Origin: an uncultured Pelagimonas sp.
Lineage (GTDB): Bacteria; Pseudomonadota; Alphaproteobacteria; Rhodobacterales; Rhodobacteraceae
Assembly: GCA_947497905.1 (NCBI GenBank)
Contig: CANMIH010000008.1
Span: forward strand, 62,001 to 126,000
Length of the DNA: 64,000 nucleotides
Reading direction: 5' to 3'
Shown here: positions 38,315-46,468 of the stretch, in pieces
How positions within the stretch are numbered: the stretch's first letter is position 1
Layout: every line of letters begins with the position of its first letter
Notes under the pieces: model-generated
Seen by the model: only the letters and a program-made list of their open reading frames with translations
What the model was told of the DNA's origin: nothing
Database searches by the model: none
Translations under genes and position numbers: made by a program

Positions 38315-39034
38315 TCAGCTCCAGTCACCACGACGCTCCATCATCATCTCAACAATTTTAAAGTCGAATTCTGTATCGATATCCTGCGAGCGCTCTTCAG
38401 GCATCACATGCAACGCGACATTGCCAGAGAAAAGAGTTTCCTCCTCAAGCAGCGCACGCCGCGTCCAGGCATAAATTGACCCATTCATGTCAAAACACTC
38501 AGGTGAATCTTGTCGACGCAGAACCGCCTCTTGAGGTGGTTTGCTTAGAGTTATTGACCCATCAGCGTGACGTTCCACCAAACTAAAATATGGCGAACGC
38601 CGAGCCGGGGCGCCTGTAATCACATTATCGACGCCTTTTTGCATCAAAAGCTCCAACACCGCAGTGAGATCTTTCCGAAGTCGCAAAGGAGACGTAACAT
38701 CGAGATCAAATGTATGCTCGAATGTCTTACCGATTTTCTTCTCAGCTTCCAAAAAACAATGGCGGATTGCGGGAAGTTTGCCTGATGTATCTGAGGCCAT
38801 CCCCTCAGGGCGCTCCACGAGAACATCGGCGCCAAATTCCTTGGCAATAGATAGTATTTCCTCACTATCTGAACTGACTGCCACATTTGTAAACAAGCCC
38901 GAAGCCCTCGCCTGCTCGACCGTATGAGCAACAAGGGGCTTTCCGGCCAACAGTCTCACGTTTTTGTTCTTGACGCCTTTCGAGCCTCCTCGCGCGCAGA
39001 TTGTACAAATGATTTCGGGATCAGGTTGCGTCAT
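38315..39034 (-). CDS. neuA: CMP-nonulosonate cytidylyltransferase (NeuA/LegF/PseF type)
   Basis: The enzyme activates a nonulosonic acid with CTP. From ATG 39034, with GGAG 6 nt upstream, it has 239 residues; ATG 39046 adds four. The N-terminal CICARGGSKGVKNKNVRLLAGKPLVAHT is the CTP-binding signature. DLDVTSPLRLRKDL carries the metal-binding aspartates and DIDTEFDFKIVE is the C-terminal motif. It is a single-domain form without the esterase tail. It is located between flippase and neuC on the minus strand. Confidence 0.92.
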   Translation of the reverse strand: MTQPDPEIICTICARGGSKGVKNKNVRLLAGKPLVAHTVEQARASGLFTNVAVSSDSEEILSIAKEFGADVLVERPEGMASDTSGKLPAIRHCFLEAEKKIGKTFEHTFDLDVTSPLRLRKDLTAVLELLMQKGVDNVITGAPARRSPYFSLVERHADGSITLSKPPQEAVLRRQDSPECFDMNGSIYAWTRRALLEEETLFSGNVALHVMPEERSQDIDTEFDFKIVEMMMERRGDWS

Positions 39035-39062
39035 ATCGTTCTCCATTTCATCGTTCTTCGCG

Positions 39063-40541
39063 CTATGTCGTACTGATTTGAATCGACCTTAAGGGCCGAA
39101 TGTGTCTTAGCGACACGAGACCACAGAGGCAGGCAGCCACCAAAAATCCCAAACCGTTTAAAAGTTTTGAACTGTCATCAAAGGCATCAATCAGCGCGAC
39201 AGGGATGAGAACAACCAAACTGATCATCACCAGAGACCCTCCCAATTGGCGCCCCAAATTTGCAAGCGCCTGGGCGCGGAGTTGCAAGCAAAACAACGTC
39301 ATAATGGCTGCGCTCCACAAGAAACTCACAAATCCATAAGCAGCTGGATTTTCGACAGAAAATACCGAAAAAATATAAGCAGCACCAAGGCCAATCATCA
39401 ATGCTAACACAGTGGATATAAAAACTCGAAGAGTCTGCATTTTTGCATTCAGCGCAACAGAACAGATTTGAAATAACGCATAAGCTGGCAATGCCAAAAC
39501 CATTATCTTTGCAACTGATGCGATACTTTCAAGCCCGGTTTCGCTCATCGACCCATACCCATAGGTTAGACCTACAATTAGCTCCATAAACTGATGCCCC
39601 AATACCCCACTAGAGAAACTGAGGGCCCAGGCGGCGCCACACGCTGCCAGAAATGTTCCTTCAAATTCACTCGCATCCATTTTCGTATTGTCCGCAAGTA
39701 AAGGTAAAAACACCGTTGCGACTGGAGCGACCAAAAGTGCAGCTGGAAGCTCAAACAACTTATTTGCATAATTGAATGCCGCCAATTCCCCGTCTCCGCC
39801 GGATGCATGAATGGTTCTAAACACCACGGCAGCACCAACAACAAGCGCATAAGAGGCTATTCCGTATAAAAACACACGGATAAATTCGAGAGATACTGGC
39901 TCGACGTATCGCAAGGGTGTCAAAATAATTTCCCTCATCGCCCCTAGCTGGAAAGTCAATCTGAACAAATTTGCTGCAACTATTGCGACACCGAATCCAA
40001 GCACCCCCCATTTCGAAAAATCGGGTACAATGAGAAATCCGCATAGCGTGATGTTGAAAATTAGCACGCTCAAACCAGCATAAGAAAATTTCCCTACAGT
40101 GTTCAGGTACGAGACACTGACGCCAATCAATGCCGCAATTGGGAATGCGATAAGTGACACCCTGAAACCTGATACGATCCCATTCTCTGACGTGATGTCT
40201 AGCTCCGGAGCGAAAGCTTCAATTACCGCATCGGGCCAGGAAAAAAATATCAGCGCCAAAATAGATAAAAATCCAAACGACGACACCCCTACGACAAACA
40301 CTAATGACTGGCGCGCTGCAAAGTTCTTCTTTTTGAGTGCAGGAACCAGAGCTGCGTTGAACCCGCCAGCAAGAAGCACGCCAACCATCAGGTCTGGCAA
40401 TGTTAGGATGAGCACCGCGGCGTCTGCGGCTTCAGAGACCCCAAATCGGGCAGCCAGAAGCAACTCTCGGAGGAACCCGGAGATGCGTCCAAGCAGAAGC
40501 GCAAGACTCAAAATAAAGGAACCACGCAAAACGGTACTCAT
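39063..40541 (-). CDS. MurJ/MviN-superfamily lipid-linked glycan flippase
   Basis: The 492-residue membrane protein has about 13-14 membrane segments and the MurJ-type start SFILSLALLLGRISGFLRELLLAARFGVSEAADA. FNAALVPALKKK and the AAFNYANKLFELPAALLVAPVATVFLP segment are further family features. Its place at the head of the NeuA-NeuC-sugar transferase operon suggests a Wzx-like role for a nonulosonate glycan rather than peptidoglycan lipid II. AAGGAG lies ~10 nt before the ATG. The gene is richer in A/T codons than its neighbours, a sign of transfer. Confidence 0.85.
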   Translation of the reverse strand: MSTVLRGSFILSLALLLGRISGFLRELLLAARFGVSEAADAAVLILTLPDLMVGVLLAGGFNAALVPALKKKNFAARQSLVFVVGVSSFGFLSILALIFFSWPDAVIEAFAPELDITSENGIVSGFRVSLIAFPIAALIGVSVSYLNTVGKFSYAGLSVLIFNITLCGFLIVPDFSKWGVLGFGVAIVAANLFRLTFQLGAMREIILTPLRYVEPVSLEFIRVFLYGIASYALVVGAAVVFRTIHASGGDGELAAFNYANKLFELPAALLVAPVATVFLPLLADNTKMDASEFEGTFLAACGAAWALSFSSGVLGHQFMELIVGLTYGYGSMSETGLESIASVAKIMVLALPAYALFQICSVALNAKMQTLRVFISTVLALMIGLGAAYIFSVFSVENPAAYGFVSFLWSAAIMTLFCLQLRAQALANLGRQLGGSLVMISLVVLIPVALIDAFDDSSKLLNGLGFLVAACLCGLVSLRHIRPLRSIQISTT

Positions 40542-40728
40542 GAGCCAACCACTCCTTGGTCGGCCTCACTGGCCGGAAATTTATAGATGGAGATGTTCAT
40601 CTGTGTAGACAGATTAGGGAAACAAGATGCAGGGATTCCAATATAAGGCATACGGCCTCAAAAATTACGAAAAAATTACGTTTCGAAAACGCAAATTCTC
40701 GAATCCGGTAAGTTTCTTCGATTGTACT

Positions 40729-40749
40729 AAAAAAGCGCCACTCGGCGCT
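40729..40749 (-). terminator. Orphan minus-strand intrinsic terminator
   Basis: Read on the minus strand, AGCGCC-GAGT-GGCGCT is followed by TTTTT. It points toward the flippase gene but lies 190 bp before its start, with no recognisable gene ahead of it. It would therefore end a small RNA or act as an attenuator in the flippase operon leader. Confidence 0.6.
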
Positions 40750-40808
40750 CACGATCCCCTAGGGGTCAATGGCCCTCCATGTTCCTTGTAGATACGAATA
40801 GCACTTGA

Positions 40809-40830
40809 ACAGTTATTACGCAAATACTGT
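40809..40830. promoter_or_regulatory. Imperfect 22-bp dyad, possible operator
   Basis: Outer half-sites ACAGT (40809-40813) and ACTGT (40826-40830) are separated by 12 bp that continue the symmetry imperfectly (TATT versus AAAT). It sits in the divergent control region near possible promoters for both arms of the glycan locus. Confidence 0.35.
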
Positions 40831-40849
40831 ATCTCCCTTAGGAGGGAAA

Positions 40850-40885
40850 ATGATCATACTTCGGAAAGTCGGACAACAAGGCTGA
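40850..40885 (+). CDS. Eleven-residue leader ORF with strong ribosome-binding site
   Basis: ATG 40850 is preceded by GGAGGG at 40841-40846, one of the best Shine-Dalgarno sequences in the window. It opens a short frame, MIILRKVGQQG, then TGA. It lies ~150 bp before the weakly preceded TTG start of the first plus-arm gene. It may be a regulatory leader peptide, or the 5' remnant of a lost gene. No family can be assigned. Confidence 0.35.
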   Translation: MIILRKVGQQG

Positions 40886-41038
40886 CCCAATAGGATTCCT
40901 CTAGTTAGACGATGTTTTTGGAGGCCTAAGCCATTCACCATAGACATACTTTCAAGAATCCAATATTTTTCAATTGATCGCTACAACGATTGCCCGCCGC
41001 CTCTGGGTGGCAAACGGTCCTTTAACGAGAATAATACG

Positions 41039-42508
41039 TTGCCAAATTTGACCATTTCCTCGACGGCGACATTGCGTCAAGCGATGGAGTGTCTAGATTC
41101 CAATCCGGCGAAGCTCTGCGTAGTCCAAGGCCCCTCCGGTGCAATTGTGCGTAGTATTACCGATGGAGACGTGAGGCGAGCATTGCTTGCTGGCGCCTCA
41201 TTAGACAACTCTGTGAACATACTTCCAGAACAGGCGCCCATATCCGTAAAACAGGAGGCGAGTCGAGATGAAATGCTGTCTCTCATGCGCTCGAAAAAAG
41301 TCGCCTCACTTTTGGTTTTGAATGATGAGGGAGAGCTTGTTGACGTTGTTGATCGGTCGGAAATTGAGGACCAAATTCTCCTATCCCCTCCACACCTGAG
41401 CCAGCTTGAAATAACTTATATTAAACAGGCCCTTGATGACAATTGGGTGGCGCCCGCAGGTCCGAACCTTCTGCGGTTCGAAACAGAGTTGGCACAAAAG
41501 GTTGATCGGTCTCATGCGCTCGCGCTTTCCTCTGGGTCTGGGGCGCTACATCTGGCTCTGCGGGTTCTGGATGTCGGACCCGGAGATCGGGTTTACGTGT
41601 CGGATATGACCTTCATCGCTTCAGTGCAGCCTATCTTCTATGAGCAGGCGATCCCGGTGCTTATCGATGCAGATCCCGAGCATTGGAACATGTCTGTACC
41701 CGCGTTGGAACGACAGCTTGCGAAAGACCACGCCGCCGGCACTCTCCCCAAAGCACTCGTCGTCGTGCACCTCTATGGTCAATCCGCAGATATGGGTGCG
41801 ATCATGCAGCTCGCGGAGTCCTATGGCGTCCCTGTCGTTGAGGACGCCGCCGAAAGTTTGGGCGCAAGTTATCGCAATCGACCCAGCGGAACAGATGGTG
41901 TTTTGGCCGCCTATTCCTTCAACGGTAACAAAATTATCACAACCTCTGGTGGTGGCGCTTTGGTGTCAGACCGGCAAGATCTGATTGATCATGCACGAAA
42001 GCTCTCGACACAAGGACGCGACACGGCAGAGCACTATCAGCACTCTGAAGTGGCCTATAACTATCGGATGTCCAATATCCTTGCGGGCATTGGGTTGGGT
42101 CAGCTGAGCGTACTGGATGACCGTGTGCGCCGCCGTCGTGAGATTTTTGACCTGTATAAGCAGGAATTGAGCGACATTGACGGCATCACGTTTCAGGGCG
42201 AACCACCGGACAGTAGAGGCAATCGCTGGCTGAGCGTTATTGCGTTCGACCCAGACAAAATTGCCTATCACCCTTATACGGTTCTGCGACGTATGCGGGA
42301 ACGCGGGTTGGAAACAAGACCGGCGTGGAAACCGATGCACATGCAGCCGCTGTGCCGTCACCTTGAGTTCATGCCGCATTCGGACATCGATACCGTTTCC
42401 TCAAGTCTGTTTCTCAGATCGCTATGTTTGCCCTCTGGCACTGCCATGACCGATGAGGATGTCCGCCGTGTCGCGGGCAACCTCTGCGAAATTCTGGCGG
42501 AGGGTTAA
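41039..42508 (+). CDS. CBS-domain pair fused to a DegT/DnrJ/EryC1 sugar aminotransferase
   Basis: 489 residues. Residues ~1-115 form a tandem CBS (Bateman) module (VRSITDGDVRRALLAG; VASLLVLNDEGELVDVVDRSEI). Residues ~118-485 are a complete PLP-dependent sugar aminotransferase: WVAPAGPNLLRFE, SSGSGALHLALR, VSDMTFIAS, VEDAAESLGA and the PLP lysine K298 in YSFNGNKIITTSGGG. DegT enzymes aminate keto-sugar nucleotides (PglE/LegC/PseC). CBS pairs usually bind adenine nucleotides and regulate an attached domain. The start is TTG 41039; upstream in-frame codons are open but contain no ATG. First gene of the plus arm. Confidence 0.85.
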   Translation: MPNLTISSTATLRQAMECLDSNPAKLCVVQGPSGAIVRSITDGDVRRALLAGASLDNSVNILPEQAPISVKQEASRDEMLSLMRSKKVASLLVLNDEGELVDVVDRSEIEDQILLSPPHLSQLEITYIKQALDDNWVAPAGPNLLRFETELAQKVDRSHALALSSGSGALHLALRVLDVGPGDRVYVSDMTFIASVQPIFYEQAIPVLIDADPEHWNMSVPALERQLAKDHAAGTLPKALVVVHLYGQSADMGAIMQLAESYGVPVVEDAAESLGASYRNRPSGTDGVLAAYSFNGNKIITTSGGGALVSDRQDLIDHARKLSTQGRDTAEHYQHSEVAYNYRMSNILAGIGLGQLSVLDDRVRRRREIFDLYKQELSDIDGITFQGEPPDSRGNRWLSVIAFDPDKIAYHPYTVLRRMRERGLETRPAWKPMHMQPLCRHLEFMPHSDIDTVSSSLFLRSLCLPSGTAMTDEDVRRVAGNLCEILAEG

Positions 42509-42510
42509 AC

Positions 42511-44343
42511 ATGTGTGGCATTTTCGGATCATTTAACTTTGACCGCGCGCCAGTTGCCGATGCGATCCTTTCGGACATGGCCAATAGCATTCGTCATCGC
42601 GGCCCGGACGCCGGCGGGTGGCATGCGGATGATCTGGTATCTCTTGGCAATCGACGACTGTCTATTCTCGACCTAAGCCAGGCCAGCGACCAGCCGATCT
42701 TCTCAGATGACCGCAGGACAATTGTGGTTCAGAACGGCGAAATTTACAATTACATCGAGCTACGGGATGAACTGCGACAGTTGGGCGCCAAGTTTCACAC
42801 ACAGGGTGACACGGAAGTGTTGCTGCGCGCCTATGAGGTCTGGGGGCCCGAGTTTGTCAGCCGCCTGAACGGGATGTTTGCCATCGCGATTTATGACAGC
42901 GCTCAGGCTCAGCTGTATCTTTATCGAGATCGGTTGGGCGTTAAGCCCCTGTACATCGCGGGCTCCGCTGAAGAAGGTCGCATTTGGTTCGGGTCTGAGA
43001 TCAAGGCGATCTTGGCCAATGGGCAAAGCTACACGCCAGATCTCTCGGCGTTGGCGCAGTTTTTTGCCCTGAACTACATCCCGCAACCCGCGACCGCCTT
43101 TGACGGCATTCGGCATCTCCCGCCGGGGCATATGGCTTGTTTATCGCAACAAAATGGTCTGAAGATCCGACAGTATTGGGATCTGAAACGTATTCGCAAC
43201 GACACGGATATGTCCGAGGCCGAAGCCAAAGGCGAACTTCTGGCGCAACTTGACGATGCAACCCGCATTCGAATGCGGTCGGACGCGCCCTATGGTGCGT
43301 TCTTGTCTGGAGGATTGGACAGCAGCTCGGTCGTTGGCATGATGAGCCTCTATCAGACCCAACCGTTGCACACGTTTTCTATTGGGTTTGATGACCCTCG
43401 CTTTGATGAAACGAAATTCGCCCTGCTGGCGGCTAAGCGATTTGGTATGCGCCATGAGGTGAAAATCGCCGACCACGACGCGGCCCGCGAATGGGCCCAT
43501 TTTATCTGGCACTGCGATCAACCACATGGGGATGTCTCATTCATTCCTACCGGCCAAGTCGCTAAGCTCGCAGCCAAGCAGGTCAAAATGGTGCTCACCG
43601 GAGATGGTGGTGATGAACTGTTTGCGGGGTATGAAAAATATCAGGATCTGTTTCCCGATGGCCGCACGGATCACCTTGAAAACGGCTGGGAAGACCGCTT
43701 TGTGCGCCAGTCGGGGCTGTTACAGGGAGATGAGCCCGACACCTTGCTCACCGGCGCACTGCATCAGGCGTTCCATGACGGCGATCCTTACAAATCGTTG
43801 TCGGATGCCGTGCGCCACGCCGATCACCAAGATCCGGTCAACCGCGTGCTGTTTGCAGAGACCACCACGCTTCTACCCGGCAACAATCTGGTAAAGCCGG
43901 ACCGAATGGCGATGGCACATTCCCTGGAGGTGCGTTCACCGTTCCTGGATTACCGCATGGCAGAGTTCGCCTTTTCCGTTCCAGGCGCCCTGAAATTACG
44001 GCAGGGTGAAACAAAGTGGATCTATAAAAAGGCTGTAGAACCGCTGCTTGGGGCCGATCTGACCTGGCGGAAAAAGCAAATGTTCACGGTGCCTATTGGC
44101 GAATGGTTCCGTCAGGCGCTCACCGGTTATTGCCGCGATATCTTGCTAGACGGCAGGCTTGAGGCACGCGCGCTGTTCTCCATGGAGAAAGTCTCGCAGA
44201 TGTTAACTCAACACGTGGCATGTGAGGCGAACTACACCCGCCAGCTGCGCGCATTGATTTCGACTGAACTTTGGTTCCGGCTCTTTGTTGATCAGGATGC
44301 AGATTTCAGACCCCAAGTTTCGACCCCGACGGAAAGTGACTAG
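42511..44343 (+). CDS. Glutamine-hydrolysing asparagine synthase-like amidotransferase (AsnB family)
   Basis: The 610-residue protein begins MCGIFGSFNF, with Cys2 as the N-terminal glutaminase nucleophile. RHRGPDAGGWH and NGEIYNYIELRDEL complete the class II glutaminase domain (~1-215). The synthetase domain has the ATP-pyrophosphatase loop FLSGGLDSSSV (~residue 267) and LTGDGGDELFAGY. In polysaccharide loci, AsnB-like enzymes often amidate sugar carboxylates rather than aspartate. It begins two bases after the aminotransferase stop. The real acceptor is unknown. Confidence 0.9.
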   Translation: MCGIFGSFNFDRAPVADAILSDMANSIRHRGPDAGGWHADDLVSLGNRRLSILDLSQASDQPIFSDDRRTIVVQNGEIYNYIELRDELRQLGAKFHTQGDTEVLLRAYEVWGPEFVSRLNGMFAIAIYDSAQAQLYLYRDRLGVKPLYIAGSAEEGRIWFGSEIKAILANGQSYTPDLSALAQFFALNYIPQPATAFDGIRHLPPGHMACLSQQNGLKIRQYWDLKRIRNDTDMSEAEAKGELLAQLDDATRIRMRSDAPYGAFLSGGLDSSSVVGMMSLYQTQPLHTFSIGFDDPRFDETKFALLAAKRFGMRHEVKIADHDAAREWAHFIWHCDQPHGDVSFIPTGQVAKLAAKQVKMVLTGDGGDELFAGYEKYQDLFPDGRTDHLENGWEDRFVRQSGLLQGDEPDTLLTGALHQAFHDGDPYKSLSDAVRHADHQDPVNRVLFAETTTLLPGNNLVKPDRMAMAHSLEVRSPFLDYRMAEFAFSVPGALKLRQGETKWIYKKAVEPLLGADLTWRKKQMFTVPIGEWFRQALTGYCRDILLDGRLEARALFSMEKVSQMLTQHVACEANYTRQLRALISTELWFRLFVDQDADFRPQVSTPTESD

Positions 44344-44345
44344 TT

Positions 44346-45674
44346 ATGACTCTTAAGACCAATGCGCTGAACTTGGAATTGGACCTCGCCCAATACGCTC
44401 CGGGCGCCAACAATCCTGACCGCAAATTTGGCCTCCCCGCCGAAATCGCGTTCTGTGCCAACTGCGGGGTATCAAACCAGCGGCCGAACTCAGCGGTAGA
44501 GTTTCAACACACCGAAGATTCGAAAAAATCAACAATCGCTTTTGACGAAAACGGGGTCTGCGACGCTTGCCATACCGCCGCGCGCAAAGCCCGCGAGATC
44601 GACTGGGACGAGCGCGAAGCAAAATTGGTTGCGCTTTGTGACCGGTTCAGAAGCCGCAACGGATCTTACGACTGTTTGGTGCCGGGCTCCGGTGGCAAGG
44701 ACAGTTTTTACCAAAGCTGGATGCTCAAATACAAATACGGCATGAACCCTCTGACAGTCACCTGGGCGCCGAACATATACACCGACTGGGGTTGGCACAA
44801 CTTCAATGCCTGGATCCATTCGGGGATGGACAACTATCTGATGACGGCTTCAGGGCGGTCTAAACGGCTCTTGACCCGTTTGGCTGTTGAGAACCTGTTC
44901 CATGCCTTCCAGCCCTTCATCATCGGACAAAAGTGTTTCGCCCCAAAAATGGCGCTCGCCTTTAACATCCCGCTGATTTTCTACGGTGAAAACGAAGCGG
45001 AATATGGCAACCCGATTGACGACAACGCCGATGCCCAGCGGTCTTACGACTATTTCGCGGCCTCCTCAGAGGACAACGTGTTTCTGGGGGGAGAAAGTGT
45101 TGCGAGCCTCAAAGAGAACTTTGGCATGTCACAGGCCGATCTGAGCCCCTATCTGCCGTCAGATGTGGCACCTCTAAAGGAAATGGGCGCTGAAGTGCAT
45201 TACCTTGGCTACTATCTCAAGTGGCACCCACAGGCCGCCTATTACTTTTCCGTTGAGAATGGAGGGTTCAAAGCCTCGCCCGAACGGACTGCTGGCACCT
45301 ACTCAAAATATAACTCGATCGACGACAAAATCGACGACTTCCATTACTACACCACCTTCATCAAGTTCGGCATCGGACGCGCCACCTATGATGCCAGCCA
45401 GGAGGTGCGTTCAGGTGATCTGGAACGCGAAGAAGCTGTCGCCCTGATCAATCGCTATGATGGCGAATTCCCGGAACGCTGGGCGGAAGAGGTGTTCCGT
45501 TATTTGTCGATTGACGAAAAAAACTTCCCGCAGGCGCACAAGATGTTCGAACATCCCGAGATGACCCGTGATTACTTCGAGGCCCTTTCGAACAAGTTCA
45601 GGTCACCTCACCTTTGGCAAAACGACAATGGTGTCTGGTCCCTGCGTCGTCGTCTCGCCGACGAAGCCCTCTAA
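44346..45674 (+). CDS. N-acetyl sugar amidotransferase (PseA/WbpG type)
   Basis: The 442-residue ATP-pyrophosphatase enzyme has cysteine pairs near the N-terminus (FCANCGVSNQRP; GVCDACHTA) and the loop VPGSGGKDSFYQSWMLKYKYGMNPLTVTW. PFIIGQKCFAPKMALAFNIPLIFYGENEAEYG follows, all typical of the WbpG/PseA family. These enzymes, fed with ammonia by HisH2/HisF2 partners, convert an N-acetyl group on a sugar to acetamidino. Both partners are encoded in this operon. It starts 2 bp after asnB. Confidence 0.9.
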   Translation: MTLKTNALNLELDLAQYAPGANNPDRKFGLPAEIAFCANCGVSNQRPNSAVEFQHTEDSKKSTIAFDENGVCDACHTAARKAREIDWDEREAKLVALCDRFRSRNGSYDCLVPGSGGKDSFYQSWMLKYKYGMNPLTVTWAPNIYTDWGWHNFNAWIHSGMDNYLMTASGRSKRLLTRLAVENLFHAFQPFIIGQKCFAPKMALAFNIPLIFYGENEAEYGNPIDDNADAQRSYDYFAASSEDNVFLGGESVASLKENFGMSQADLSPYLPSDVAPLKEMGAEVHYLGYYLKWHPQAAYYFSVENGGFKASPERTAGTYSKYNSIDDKIDDFHYYTTFIKFGIGRATYDASQEVRSGDLEREEAVALINRYDGEFPERWAEEVFRYLSIDEKNFPQAHKMFEHPEMTRDYFEALSNKFRSPHLWQNDNGVWSLRRRLADEAL

Positions 45675-45689
45675 GGAAAGGTCAGGATC

Positions 45690-46463
45690 ATGCGCAACAT
45701 ACGATTGATCGCGCGTCTCGACGTCAAAATGAAGTGGCTGATCAAAGGCGTTCAGATGGAAGGCTGGCGCAAGGTAGGTGACCCAGCGGAGTTTGCTCGC
45801 AAATATGCCGAGGCCGGCGCTGATGAATTGCTGTTCACTGATGTCGTTGCAAGTCTATATGACCGCAACAACCTGCACGACATCGTCGAAACCGTGGCCC
45901 AAGAGGTCTTCATTCCGATGACCATTGGAGGCGGCATCCGTTCGATCGATGATGTCAGCGCCTTGTTGGCTCGCGGGGCAGACAAGGTTTCACTCAACAC
46001 CGCGGCCACTGGTACACCGGAACTTATCACGCAGATTGCGGATCGATTTGGTGCGCAAGCGACGGTGGTTTCTATCGAGGCCATACGCAAAGACGGTGGC
46101 GGATGGCAGGCGATGACGGACAACGGCCGCAATCACACGGGCCGCGATGTTGTTGAATGGGCAAAAGAAGCACAAGAACGCGGCGCGGGTGAAATCGTTC
46201 TTACCGGTATTCATGCCGAGGGTCTTGGCAAAGGCTATGATCTTGAGCTTGTCCAAGCGGTCACAGAGGTGGTTTCCATTCCAGTTGTAGCCAGCGGGGG
46301 GCTTGGGACGACGGACCATCTCAAAGATCTGATCACCCAAACCCAGGCTTCGGCCGCCTCGACGGCTCAGGCCCTGCACTGGGAAAAGCTCAGTCTCGGG
46401 GATCTACGTCAAACCCTGCGCGATGAAGGCTGTTTCACGCGACCTGTCGCAAGCGAAGGGTAA
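45690..46463 (+). CDS. HisF-like cyclase homologue (HisF2) of the amidino-sugar pathway
   Basis: The 257-residue TIM barrel is homologous to imidazole glycerol phosphate synthase cyclase. LIARLDVKMKWLIKG retains the Asp of the first strand (DVKDGRVVKG in HisF). MTIGGGIRSIDD and VVASGGLGTTDH keep the phosphate-binding loops. VVSIEAIR has Glu where histidine-pathway HisF has Asp, and LTGIHAEGLGKGYD differs from the usual LTSMDRDGTKSGYD. It is therefore a specialised paralogue, expected to channel ammonia from HisH2 to the amidotransferase. AGGA precedes the ATG. Confidence 0.88.
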   Translation: MRNIRLIARLDVKMKWLIKGVQMEGWRKVGDPAEFARKYAEAGADELLFTDVVASLYDRNNLHDIVETVAQEVFIPMTIGGGIRSIDDVSALLARGADKVSLNTAATGTPELITQIADRFGAQATVVSIEAIRKDGGGWQAMTDNGRNHTGRDVVEWAKEAQERGAGEIVLTGIHAEGLGKGYDLELVQAVTEVVSIPVVASGGLGTTDHLKDLITQTQASAASTAQALHWEKLSLGDLRQTLRDEGCFTRPVASEG

Positions 46464-46468
46464 CCCCG

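Larger units (their letters stand above)
40542..41038. other. 497-bp AT-rich divergent control region of the nonulosonate locus
   Basis: This region separates the two arms of the glycan locus. It holds, left to right, a minus-strand terminator (40729-40749), a CCCCTAGGGG palindrome (40756-40765), an imperfect ACAGT...ACTGT dyad (40809-40830) and a tiny ORF with a strong Shine-Dalgarno (40850-40885). No larger gene is visible. Confidence 0.7.
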
